The translations under genes and the position numbers were made by a program. This document shows, piece by piece, positions 43,541-54,710 of a stretch of DNA of 55,868 bases (position 1 is the first letter of the stretch; each line of letters begins with the position of its first letter). This DNA is from Purshia tridentata (taxonomy: Eukaryota; Streptophyta; Magnoliopsida; Rosales; Rosaceae), in assembly GCA_003254885.1 (NCBI GenBank), contig QANT01007576.1, positions 1 through 55,868 on the forward strand, read 5' to 3'. Under the pieces are notes generated by a model. That model saw only the letters and a list, made by a program, of their open reading frames with translations. It ran no database searches and had not been told where the DNA came from.

Positions 43541-44204
43541 AGGCTACAATAGATTGGGGCTAATTACATAATTTTATATATGACTAACAATGTCTAGAAT
43601 TCAATGTATGTCCATGTCATATATTACCTACTCCATAGTATGTTGGGTATGATACTTTTTTAGAATTAAGTAATGAATGGGCTTGGCATGAAAAAGAGCA
43701 CGATTGATGCTTTTACATTGGTAGCTACCATCTCATGGTTTGACTTAATTGGTGGAGTCTTATATATTTTGATAGTATTTGGTCTGCTGGAGGGGTTTAG
43801 ATTTGCCTTACACGCAAATCCTCCACCTTGGGGAAGGAGCCCATAAAGTAGTGTGTATTGAGCAATTGGGTGTAAAGAGTTATGGCTGATGTCTTATCAC
43901 TCTGGGAGGTTGCTCTAGGCATTTTAATTGCCATATCTCCATAAGCATTAAGGCCATGAATTAATACCTGACTCAGCTAACCCATTTAATGGTGCCCTAC
44001 AGAAGTCTTACTTCTATTTAATACTCACTTTGTGTTTATGTATCACAGTGTGCAGTGGAGACAGTAGGAAGGGGAATGATATTCAGGTATGTTTTTTGCA
44101 CTCGTACAAGTTCTGCAGTTGGGTGGTTTGTCCAAATAATATTCACTTCTCACAATTTGAACATGTCATCTGGGTTTGGTTAATGTGAAAAATAGTTGTA
44201 GTGG

Positions 44205-44529
44205 TGTGGAAGTTCAAAGGAAATCAATGGATTAATCCAAACAATTTCACAGCTGCACACACAAATCAAAAACAAGACAGAGAAAATCGAGAGAGAGAGA
44301 AGAGCAGCTTTTTTTTGCTAGCCTATTTTCTATAGACTTTTTGATAGAAGATCTAGTACAAAATAGCAGCTGTCTTAATAGACTTTTTGGAGACAAAAAT
44401 GACTCACTTTGGAAAACTCAAAAGACAGCAGACTTGGGCCAACTTTACAAAAGTAGAGTAATTTAGCTGACTTTTAACAGAGGCACAAAAGCAACATATA
44501 TTAAATATAGATTGGTTTAACTTCCAACA
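44205..44529 (-). repeat. 3' LTR of the copia element
   Basis: 325 bp, paired with 48700-49024. A purine tract precedes it on the minus strand. TATA-like TCTATATTTAATATATG lies near its start. Confidence 0.93.
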
Positions 44530-47500
44530 GCCCCCCTTAAACCAAGCTCATCATATTTCATCATCCCCAACATCTTCTTGAGCTTCAAGAATGCATTTGC
44601 TTTGAGAGGTTTTGTAAAAATGTCTGCAACTTGATCTTCAGATCGACAGTAATGAACTTCAACCTCTTTCTCATTCACTAAGTCTCGAATATAATGAATC
44701 TTCACATGGATGTGTTTAGTCCTTCCATGGTAGACTAGATTCTTTGACAGGGCAATGGCTGACTTGTTGTCACAATAAACCATTGTTGGATTTTTCTGTT
44801 CATGTTGCAAAGTACTGAGTATTTGACGCAACCACACTGCTTTGGTAGCACAATATGTGGCTGCATTGTATTCAGCTTCAACTGTGGAAAGAGCCACAAC
44901 TTGCTACTTCTTTGAAGACCAAGAAATCACTCCATAACCAACATGAAAAGCATAGCCTGAGGTACTTCTTGCCTTGTCAGCATCACCAACCCAATCACTG
45001 TCCGTGTATCCAACAAGCTCAATTGAGTCATGTTTTGAGTAGAAAATTCCATCATTTTGAGTCCCTTTCACATGCTTCAAAATTCTTTTTGCTGCCTGCA
45101 GATGTGATTGACGAGGAGCCTCCATAAATCTACTAATAAGACCGACACCATAAGTAATATCCGGTCTCGTAGAAGTCAAGTAGCGTAGACTTCCAACTAG
45201 CTGCTTATAATAAGTGGGATTCACCAACTCTCCACTTCCATCCTTCTGCAACTTTAGTCTTTCTTCTACTGGAGTTAGCATTGACTTGCTACACTCCATT
45301 TTAAAACGCTTCAAAACATCTGCAGCATACTTCCTTTGGGAAATAAAAATCCCATGATCAGTTTGGAGTACCTTTACGCCAAGATAATATGACATCAACC
45401 CCATATCAGTCATCTCAAACTTAGAAGTCATTGCCCTTCGAAATTCTGTAATCATCTCCAAATTATTTCCTGTAACAATAAAATCATCCACATACAAACA
45501 CACAATAATGACATCTCCCTGCAAATTAGATCTGACATACAAAGTGTGTTCATAAGGACATCTATAAAATCCATGCTGCAGAAAATATGAATCAATCTTG
45601 CTATACCATGCTCTTGGTGCTTGTTTAAGCCCATATAAAGCCTTTTTCACCTTCAAAACTTTATCACCTTGGCCTTTTTTCACATAGCCTGCAGGTTGCT
45701 CAAGATAAACCTCCTCTTCAAGGGTTCCATTCAAGAAAGCTGATTTTACATCTAATTGGAATATTTTCCAAGNAGCTTCAAAACTTTATCATCTTGGCCC
45801 TTTTTCACATAGCCTGCAGGTTGCTCAAGATAAACCTCCTCTTCAAGGGTTCCATTCAAGAAAGCTGATTTTACATCTAATTGGAATATTTTCCAAGTAT
45901 TGTGGGCAGCCATCGAAACTATCATTCTAACTGTATCAAGCCTAGCAACAGGGGCAAAAACCTCAAAATAATCAATACCTGGCTTTTGCTTGTAACCCTT
46001 TGCTACCAATCTTGCCTTAAAGCGGTCCACCTCTCCATTTGGCTTGTATTTTATCTTGTACACCCATTTAACACTAGTGGGCTTCTTTTCCTTTGGAAGA
46101 GAAGTGAGCTCCCATGTTTCATTCTTCTCAATGGCTTGAATTTCCTCATCCATTGCCTTCATCCAATGTTGCTGATCATAAGCTTCTCCGAATGTCAAAG
46201 GATCACAATCTGCATATAGGGCAAAATTAACCAATTCTTCATTTGAAATATCATTATTTGTACCCATCTCAAAATCCTCAAACCGAGCTGGTAAGCGGTG
46301 CTCCCTTTGTGGACGACTTGATGCAACTCTTTGTGGAGATTGAGGTGGAGAGTGAACTTCTTGATCAACAACAACATCATCATCATTATCAACTATTAGA
46401 ACAAAGGCTGCTGGTGTGCTTTCCTTGAGAGACCAAACCCATGCATTCTCCTCATCAAAAGTGACATCACGACTCACAATTACTTTATTTGTCTTAGGAT
46501 TAAAGAGCTTGTACCCCTTTGTGACAGTGCTATAGCCAATAAAAATACACTTCATAGCCTTTTCATCAAGCTTTTTCCTAATTTCATTTGGGACATGTGC
46601 AAAAGCAATGCACCCAAATACTCTCAAGTGTTGAATGTTTGGCTTCCTCCCACTCCACACTTCATATGGAGTTTTTCCATTAACACTTCTACTTGGGGAT
46701 CTATTCAAGATGTATGCTGCACAAGCAACAGCTTCTGTCCAAAATTCTTTTGGCAAATTCTTTATCTTCAACATGCATCTCACCATATCCATAATTGTTC
46801 TATTTTTCCTTTCGGCAACACCATTTTGTTGTGGTGTATACCTTGCAGTTAACTGGTGCTTAATACCATTTTCTTTCAAAAAATCATCACAAATCACATA
46901 CTCTTTGCCTCGATCAGTTCTCAACACCTTTACTTTGTTCCCACTCTGCTTCTCCACATAAGCTTTGAATATTTTAAATGTATCACAGACTTCAGACTTG
47001 TTTCTCAAAATGTACACCCAAGTCTTCCTGCTAAAGTCATCAATAAAAGTGACGAAATATTTTCCACTTCCAAGAGAAGGAACTTCAACAGTACACAAGT
47101 CAGAGTGTATGATTTCTAGAGGCTTTTTGGCTCTAAACACATTCCCTTTAGGAAAAGAGTCTCTGTGTTTTTTTTCAAGGACACAAGTTTCACAAACTTG
47201 ATTTGGAGTATGGATTGGAGGCAAACTTGTGACCAATTTCTTTCTAGCAAGGAAATTCAAACTATTGAAATTCAAATGACCAAACCGCATATGCCACAAC
47301 CAGTTATCACCCTCCATCATTGAATTAAAACATGATAATTCTCCACAATTAACATAAAGAGGAAACAAACGGTTTGGGGTCATATTTACCTTTGCTACAA
47401 GTCCTTTCCGAGCATCACTTATGGTGCATACACCATTGAAAATACGTACGTCATATCCCTTCTCGGACAACTGCCCCATACTTAATAAATTATGGCGAAG

Positions 47501-47880
47501 ACCTGGGACATAATACACATCTAAGATGGTGTTGAGTGTACCATCCTTCAACTTAATAGAAATTCTGCCTTTTCCCTTTACTGGCATTTTTGCAGCATTG
47601 CCAAAAGTGATCTCACTTTGCACAATCTCATTCAATTCACTAAATAATTCCTTGTGGCCACACATATGATTGCTACACCCTGTGTCCAAATACCACTTAC
47701 TTTTTCCACTATCAGTCGCAGCATTGAAAGCCAGTAACAAAGTCTCCACATTGTCATCATCATTTTCTGCAATCTTAGCATGAACATCTCTATCACCAGA
47801 GTTCCTCAGCTTGCACTCATTTTTATAATGCCCAAGTTTTTGACAATTATGGATTTATGACGGGGTTGGCTCCAACTCTT
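44530..47880 (-). pseudogene. copia pol polyprotein (protease, integrase, reverse transcriptase, RNase H)
   Basis: In one frame from the zinc knuckle at about 47850 and Met 47749. Protease [11 protein letters not shown] with DTG. GAG-pre-integrase with HMRFGHLN and [10 protein letters not shown] (zinc ligands). Integrase core with [14 protein letters not shown] and [10 protein letters not shown] (DDE triad complete). Reverse transcriptase with [39 protein letters not shown] and YVDD (in VCLYVDDFIVTGNN). RNase H with YTDSDWVGD and STVEAEYNA, ending at 44517. Two interruptions exist. One is an N with a 122-bp duplication at 45651-45897, probably artificial. The other is one in-frame TAG (44901-44903) where the family has a Gln codon. 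Catalytic residues are otherwise intact. Apart from these, the reading frame is long and well preserved, as expected from the similar LTRs. Confidence 0.9.
45651..45897. repeat. 122-bp duplication around a single N (probable assembly artefact)
   Basis: The segment 45651-45772 is repeated at 45776-45897 with two substitutions, separated by AGNAG-like bases with the N at 45773. The segment codes for the reverse transcriptase stretch around [17 protein letters not shown], which would occur twice. Two overlapping sequence ends left unmerged would give exactly this. Confidence 0.85.
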
Positions 47881-48667
47881 ACCCCTTCCTCTTCCTCTTT
47901 TTACTCCATAAGAATTCTGGGACTCTCTCTTGTAGCTTGAGTTCCATTTTCTGAAATTTGGTCTCCCCTCACTACGGAAGTCCCCACTCTTCTCACTTTT
48001 CAAACTCAACTGAACCTGCAGTGCTTCTTCAACTCCTATCTCTGACTTCTCATTCAACCTTTGCTCATAAGCTTTGCAAAGAACCCATTAAATCATCAAC
48101 AGACATGGTCTCTAGATCCTGTGACTCTTCAATGGCAATAACCTTGCCTTCAAACCGGTCCGTCAAGGTCCGAAGAATTTTCTCCACAACCTGGATATCT
48201 TTTATATCCTCACCAATGGCTTTCATCTGATTCACAACAACCAAAGTGCGTGAGAAATAACAAGAAATACTTTCTTTTTTCTCCATTTGAAGAAGCTCAA
48301 GTTGTCGCCACAAGGTCTGCAACTGAACCTTTTTCACTTTTTCTCGCCCAACAAAGCACTTGTTTAGGCTGTCCCATGCCTCTTTTGCTGTAGAAGAACC
48401 TGCAATCTTCTCATAAACAGAAGAATCAATTGCTCCATAAATATACATCAAGGCTCTACTATCTTTTTTCCGGTTCCGAAGCATCTCCTCCCTTTGATTC
48501 TGTGCGAGTGTGGCATCCTCTCCCGGATCTGTGAACCCATTAATCACTACATCTGTATATTCCATAACCTTGAAGAAAAGCTCCATCTGCGTTCTCCAAT
48601 GTTGAAAATTTCCTTTGCCATCAAATTTACCGACTGGGCATTGCACGAACTCATTTCTATTTGCCAT
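47800..48667 (-). pseudogene. copia gag (frameshifted)
   Basis: Starts MANRNEFVQCPVGKFDGKG at 48667 with the UBN2-type gag domain: FQHWRTQMELFFKVMEY, TAKEAWDSLNKCF, LWRQLELLQMEKKESISCYFSR and VVEKILRTL. An extra base near 48072 ends the first frame (SLQSL, stop). The sequence resumes in another frame as AYEQRLNEKSEIGVEEALQVQL. An Arg/Gly/Ser-rich tail leads to the zinc knuckle. There the frame changes again: the second half [12 protein letters not shown] is in the pol frame, while the first cysteine is lost in a small deletion near 47847. The element therefore cannot make intact Gag. Confidence 0.85.
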
Positions 48668-48685
48668 TACCCAAGCTTAACACAA

Positions 48686-48697
48686 GCTTTGATACCA
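48686..48697 (-). promoter_or_regulatory. copia primer-binding site
   Basis: On the minus strand TGGTATCAAAGC follows the 5' LTR after two bases. It is complementary to the 3' end of initiator tRNA-Met with one mismatch to TGGTATCAGAGC. Confidence 0.85.
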
Positions 48698-48699
48698 GA

Positions 48700-49024
48700 T
48701 GTGGAAGTTCAAAGGAAATCAATGGATTAATCCAAACAATCTCACAGCTGCACACACAAATCAAAAACAAGAGAGAGAAAATCGAGAGAGAGAGAAAAGC
48801 AGCTTTTTTGTTGCTAGCCTATTTTCTATAGAATTTTTGATAGAAGATCTAGTACAAAATAGCAGCTGTCTTAATAGACTTTTTGAAGACAAAATGACTC
48901 ACTTTGGAAAACTCAAAAGACAGCAGACTTGGGCCAACTTTACAAAAGCAGAGTAATTTAGCTGACTTTTAACAAAGGTACAAAAGCAACATATATTAAA
49001 TATAGATTGGATTAACTTCCAACA
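48700..49024 (-). repeat. 5' LTR of the copia element
   Basis: 325 bp, paired with 44205-44529; about 97 percent identical to it. Confidence 0.93.
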
Positions 49025-49029
49025 AGTGG

Positions 49030-52000
49030 CCACCATCAAACAGTTTCCATTTTTGGCCTTATCATTTACCATGTACCTGTGTGAGCATTTAACAAACTTT
49101 TGGTAGTTTGGTATAGTGCAAAGACAGTGTAAAATACCTGCCCATTATGGTTGGTAGCTATACTATGCTTAGGGTGAATTTTTACGTTTACAGGTTTTGC
49201 AAGGTTTGGCCAGTACCCATATCGTATGTTTTGTTGAATTTTGTGCAGGAGGTGATCTGGGCAGATGGCAAGTTTTTCTGGAACAAAGAAGGTCTCACAG
49301 GAGGTGGAACCAATCCACATTTCGAATAGAGGGAAGGGCATAGGTTGCAAAACCGTGTATAGGATGAAATTACTGACTGGGAGGACTCAGTGAGATCAAA
49401 GAATAAGTGTGAGTTGGCAAGGCTTTTGAAAGATGATAGAACATGGGAGGAAGATTTTCTTACTTAGTGCACCCATGTGGAGCAGATAAAATCAGATAGA
49501 GGTATCCCATTTTACTCAAACTACATGGATTTCATTAAGTTCTACAAGGGGGTTTGGATGAGGCATCGAGCTGACTATGCATGGACCAAAAATGATGTGG
49601 TTAGATAAATGTTTGGCATGGCAGATCTTGAGTTCGAATCCGATGAAGAAGTCATAGAGGATGATATATGAGGGTGTGCTAAAAGGGGGATCACATCTAA
49701 TTTCATGACCTTGAAGTGTTAGTGTATTAGTTTATATATGTATGCATGGTATCATTTTGGGCAGTCATATGGACAAGGGCTGAGCATTAGGCTCCAATAT
49801 TTTGGTTTTCAAGATGATGCAAATATGTTAACTATGTTATCTGTGATATTATGTACTATTATATACAGCCTCTTTATATCTCTTGTGGGTGAGTTCATGT
49901 AATTTAAATATTGTTCTCGTTTAGTATAAAATATTGGCTATCTCAACCTCTTATACTAAAACTGAGATCACTCATGGTAAACAATATGAAACCACTATCC
50001 ATAAATCCAACATAGAATATAAATTGACAATGTTCCAAAAATTTATGACACGGTGGCTGGTTATTCTGGACATGGAACAGTTTAAACGGAGACATTAACG
50101 TATCCTTCTGGCCACATAATATTTAACAATTGCAATTACACTTTGTATTGCTATCTTGAGCAGCAACTAAGTATGAGTGCATGAATTTACCAAATAACTC
50201 ACACTCACTGCACGAAATAATGCATCCTACACCTCTTATTACTTAGGAACGGTATTAAATGTCATACATATGGAGTTAAAATCCATTATAAGGCAACTTA
50301 GGGGACCTGGAATATTTTATCTAAAAATGGTAGGCTATTAAAGGATAGGTGTAAATTAAATACATGTATATGTGTGCAAATAACTACAATTGCCTTACAA
50401 GCACGTTTGAGTTACCCCTAGCAGTCAGGTATATAGTCAGCCAATTGGACAAAAAATGCATGTGTATAAACAATGGAGTGTTGTGGGCTGCCTTAAGGAA
50501 CCATGCTGATGGCGTTAGTAAATAGCAGGACAAGGGTTAGTAAAGGCCACGTCATGATAGCAAATCAGATATTTTTTTCAAAAAGAGGATCCCCTTTCCA
50601 AATAAAATGAATGGATAAATTGATGTAGTAGCAAGTACTACACAGCCCCCAAAACTTTGTTCATTAAGTTATGCCAACTAGAGGCACAAGCAATGGTCAA
50701 AGAGAATGGCAGACTGCAACGTAAATGGGTGGGTAGAGTTGAGTAGGAACTGAACTAAACTCATGGTCTGGTCTGACTTCTTTTCAAGGCCTGTCAGGTA
50801 TGAGATTTGCTGAATATTGATAAATAGACCTTAATTGTCCACTCAGCCTGTAGGGGTTCCATTATCTCAAGGTACTTCAACAAGTTTCCTGCAAAAACCA
50901 CCAAAATTTCTCTCCAAGAATTGCCTCCATAAATTTGGGATTCACCTTTAAATTTGGGAATATGTATTGCGTGTCAATTTTAAAGGGTTGGAAAGCTATA
51001 TTACACTGTCAAAGAGATCAGTCTATAATATCACTACTCCATAAAGCTGATCACTTGAAGAGATATCACTTGGCATTGGCTGGGAAGCAATCTAGGTCTG
51101 AGTAGAAGAATCTTGGTGGCAGATATAATCACATATACCTTGACAATTTGCGTCGAGCCTTTGAGAAGAAGCAACTGCAAAGTGAGGTCTCCTCTATGAA
51201 CAGATAGCATATTTACTTTAAGGAAAAGTGTTAAAAGATACAAGATTGTGGATATGTTGCTAGTACATACTTGGTATGGTATATATAAAGTGTAGTAGTT
51301 ATTGCAACAACTACATGTCTAGGTTAGACATTGATCCTCCATTAAAACCCGAAAGGCAATGGTCCCCAAACCATGTAAGATTTACATGCAAAGTCTTCAT
51401 GGTTACAGTAGATAGAAACTTTTTTAATAATATATGCATGACACGCCATTTAAATCAAGGTCTTAACTCTAACATTTATTACAAGAATGACTTTAAGTTG
51501 TAGATGTCCAAAGTTGATGTTTATGTTTGCTAAGACTACATAAACAATTGAGGAAAGGGTTTGGCTACAGTTTGGTGTTTTCACATGCCCAGCTCTTGCT
51601 AAACGTAAATGGATGAAGGAAACTATTAGCTGCATGTATATATATACCAAACTTAATAAAAACGATGGTCCATTTGTGTGATTGTATATAGACTACTAAC
51701 TATAAGGGTGTACTTACTGACAAGTGTTTCAATCCATGTTTAGCTTGTTATTTAAATATATATACAACTTGGACAATGGCCTTTATTTATATTAATACAT
51801 AATCCTAAGAATTCCATAATGACCATATATTATTAAAGAATTAATTATATTTTGGGGGCTTATGGTAGTGATTTTTAACAATTTATGTAGTGGGACATCA
51901 ATCTATGGATTTAATATGTGCTATTATTAATCGTTTAAAATGAGGGCATGAGATAAATGTGTAAAAGGGGGCATGTTATAATATTTGATATATTATTTGC

Positions 52001-52200
52001 ATAAGAGTGGGTCATGATAAAAATGTGTGATGGCCATATGGAATTAACTCCATTAATGTGCAACCAAAGGGAATAGTCCCCATCTTGCAGTTGTGTAAGA
52101 TGTGTGACAAATTTATGAAATCCTACTATATGTACGACATTGGTTAAATGTACAATTGTTTGTTACTCATGTATGGTTTCCTAGGCCATTCTGAAGGTCC
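49030..52200. other. CACTA internal DNA, mostly non-coding
   Basis: 49247-49675 translates in pieces (EVIWADGKFFWNKEGL, FYSNYMDFIKFYKGVWMRHRADYAW, MFGMADLEFESDEEV) with stops between, so it may be a decayed exon of the CACTA second gene or of a captured gene. I do not recognise it. The rest is AT-rich with no clear coding region. Confidence 0.4.
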
Positions 52201-52610
52201 ATGGCTGATTCAAGAACTATTAGTGATGAAGCTTCTTACATGGATGTTGATGTGGTAAATGAGACCCAACTGGAGCATGCCGAACTTGATGAGAAAATGA
52301 CCTAGGAGGGCGATCCCAATGGAATGGACGCACCGGCACTGGAAGCTGGTCCACATATGAATGCTGCTGTCCCTCTTGGGGTACCAGTGCAAAAGGGTCG
52401 AAATCGAGAAAATTGGGCTTTGGAGTGGGTTGAGCTGCTTAGGTTCAACAGTTATGGGCAGGCTGTCACTCATCTAAAATAGTTGCCAGGTTCACTCGAT
52501 ATCCTGGGTGACAAGCTATTGACCGCACAATGTTTTCAATTGATGTGCTGGACTGGAGACAATTTAGGGGTCTCCCCCTAGACCGTGCATGGAGGAAGAT
52601 TAAGGTACTA
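52201..52610 (+). pseudogene. CACTA TnpA-like gene, first readable exon
   Basis: From ATG 52201 (MADSRTISDEASYMDVDVV), acidic, with a TAG at 52304, then KGRNRENWALEWVELLRFNSYGQAV. This is like the region of plant En/Spm TnpA/Transposase_24 proteins that precedes the conserved core. In another frame FSIDVLDWRQFRGLPLDRAWRKIK ends at a donor-like GTACTA (about 52606). Stops and one frameshift show decay. Confidence 0.55.
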
Positions 52611-53089
52611 CATGGTATACTATAACTTAGATTTGATAGAACTTAAAAGATTTGGACGGGGTATAGTTTATTTGTACACAACTTAGAAGTTACACTTAAT
52701 AGTAAGGTTGGCCACATATCAATTAAATTAATTCTGCCTTAATTAGTGACATCTGCATAAATATTCCACATGATCTGTTGAACAACCAAGTGGAGGTCCA
52801 TAATTTAATTACTGGAACCTGATATTAAGGTATGGTCCAATAAGTACTATATTAGGAGGGTCTATTCCATTTAGTATGCATGACCTGCAAAGTGTGTTTG
52901 GGACCCTACGATGGTCTGATATACTACAATTAATCACATTCATCGGAAAGGCAACTTAAAAGGAGTTGCAATACATAGATCATTATATTAAAAGGGTGTA
53001 AAGAATTGTTATTACTTGTAGCATCTGTCAAATTGGCTACACATATAGTGGGCAAATATTCTATTCTCATGTTTAAACTATGGCGTAGG

Positions 53090-53760
53090 CTACCATTGAT
53101 TGGAGGGATGGAAGGACAATGGATTTGATGCAAAGGATCCATTGGGTGGCTGAGGGTAAGATGAACGATAGGTGAAAGCACCACAAGTGTCATCTTAGAA
53201 AGGTTTGATACAAGCCTTTCATCAACACCGACCAACAATTTGTCTGCGGGGATTAGTACGTTGATCCAAATCAGTGGCGTGGATTGGTTGCGCATTGGGA
53301 CACAGAGGAGGGAAGGGTGAGAATATGCTTTAATTTTCTACTTATTTATAAATTAAGAACATAAACCTGATTGCTTTGGTTTGCCCTCAAATGTACAAAA
53401 CAGAAACGATGTGTAATCAACACCATTAATAGAGGCAAACTACAATGTGGACACACTACTGGGACAAAATCACATGCCCAAGTGAGAGATGAATACGTAA
53501 GGGACTTAATATCATATAATTAATTTATATATTGAATATCAGATCATTAATGTATAGCTTCATAATTTTTTTGGTTTTAGAAACTCTTACATATCTTACT
53601 CAAACCTGTGTAAGGGGTGGATAATAGTGTCTGACCTTTTACAGGCACAAGATCACGATGGGGAACAGTCAAAAAAAATTGAGCTATTCAAACTCACCCA
53701 CATGAGATCTAATGGCAACCCGGTTGATGAAGCATCAAGTGAGATTATGGTGTGCGTCTG
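53090..53760 (+). pseudogene. CACTA TnpA-like gene, middle exons
   Basis: 53225-53315 reads TDQQFVCGD, stop, YVDPNQWRGLVAHWDTEEGR at a donor-like GTGAGA. This matches the DPxxWxxLVxYW box of plant Transposase_24 proteins. After an intron, 53645-53760 reads KKIELFKLTHMRSNGNPVDEASSEIM, the family's FKLTH box. An acceptor-like TTTTACAG precedes the second piece. Confidence 0.65.
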
Positions 53761-54110
53761 ATCACACCATCCTTTAATGACCACTGCAACTATTTTAATA
53801 ATCATATATGCAGTGCTATTAAATTTTATGCAACATATTAGGACCAAAATTTTAATGCATGTCCATATCCTGAAAGAGAATTGGGTGGACATATGCCTAG
53901 TGGATTAATGCATGCGTGTAGACCTATAATATTAAATTGTGGTGTGATGTTTTTCGTAAATGGTTTATCTTTTTTTCCCCACAAGACAGTAGTTCATTGC
54001 TAGGTATGATGCTTCTACACTCGTTCATATTTTGAACATCAATGTAAATTTAAATGTGGTCAGAATTGGTACATTGTGACCGTAATGGAATATGATTTTT
54101 GTTTGGGCAG

Positions 54111-54710
54111 CTTTGGATGGATAGGCGAGTAGCAGAGTATGAGCAAGTGCCAACAAACCCTACAATCACTGCAACAGTTTGCAACAACATATTTTCAGAC
54201 ATCTTGGGGCCTAAAACGGGGTGTCATGTCAAAGGATATGGTCTCGGGGTTACTCTCAGGGACATCCCAGAACTGGTATTGCAGCATCGTGGGCTTGGGG
54301 CATGCATTCAAGCTTTAAGACTAGCAAACGACCAGCTAGTGGTTGAGGCAGCTAGGCAAACTGAAGTTCAACGAGTTCAACTAAAGAACAACTGATTGAT
54401 GCTTGAGCAATATCGGGTTGAAGTGGAGAGGCTGCGGATAGTTAGCAGCTCTAAGATTCTGAACCTTCAAAGGCAGTAGTCCTAGATGGACTTCAACTTC
54501 AATGGGAGGGTGTCAACAGCTTTAGATAGCTTGTTAAGGGGCAGCATTGGTACCACCGCAACAAACATCTCATACGTTGAACCATATCTCGTGCCAATTC
54601 CTCCCAGGACCAGTCAAGTCCATATACCATTGATGTCATCAACACTTCAACCTTATTCAAGAATAGGGACCATTTCTACCACACAAAGGGGACAGTAGCA
54701 CTAGTGTATA
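54111..54710 (+). pseudogene. CACTA TnpA-like gene, last exon
   Basis: After the acceptor GTTTGGGCAG (ending 54110) it reads LWMDRRVAEYEQVPTN, then IFSDILGPKTGCHVKGYGLGV, equivalent to the LGxRSGYxxGLG box of Transposase_24. A helical Glu/Gln/Arg-rich segment (LVVEAARQTEVQRVQLK) follows, with stops at 54393-54395 and near 54478. A Ser/Thr/Pro-rich end stops at 54696-54698. TnpA-type proteins bind the subterminal repeats and assist the TNP2 transposase. Confidence 0.7.

Larger units (their letters stand above)
44205..49024 (-). mobile_element. complete young Ty1/copia element with target duplication
   Basis: Two 325-bp LTRs (44205-44529 and 48700-49024) start TGTGGAAGTTC and end CTTCCAACA on the plus strand. 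They differ by about ten substitutions and two 1-base indels, about 97 percent identical. The flanking five bases are AGTGG on both sides (44200-44204 and 49025-49029), a perfect target duplication. It is on the minus strand: primer-binding site TGGTATCAAAGC (48686-48697) after the 5' LTR, gag, pol, then polypurine tract TTAAGGGGGG (44530-44539) before the 3' LTR. It is inserted in the CACTA element at 35478. The coding region has several lesions (see parts). Confidence 0.93.
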
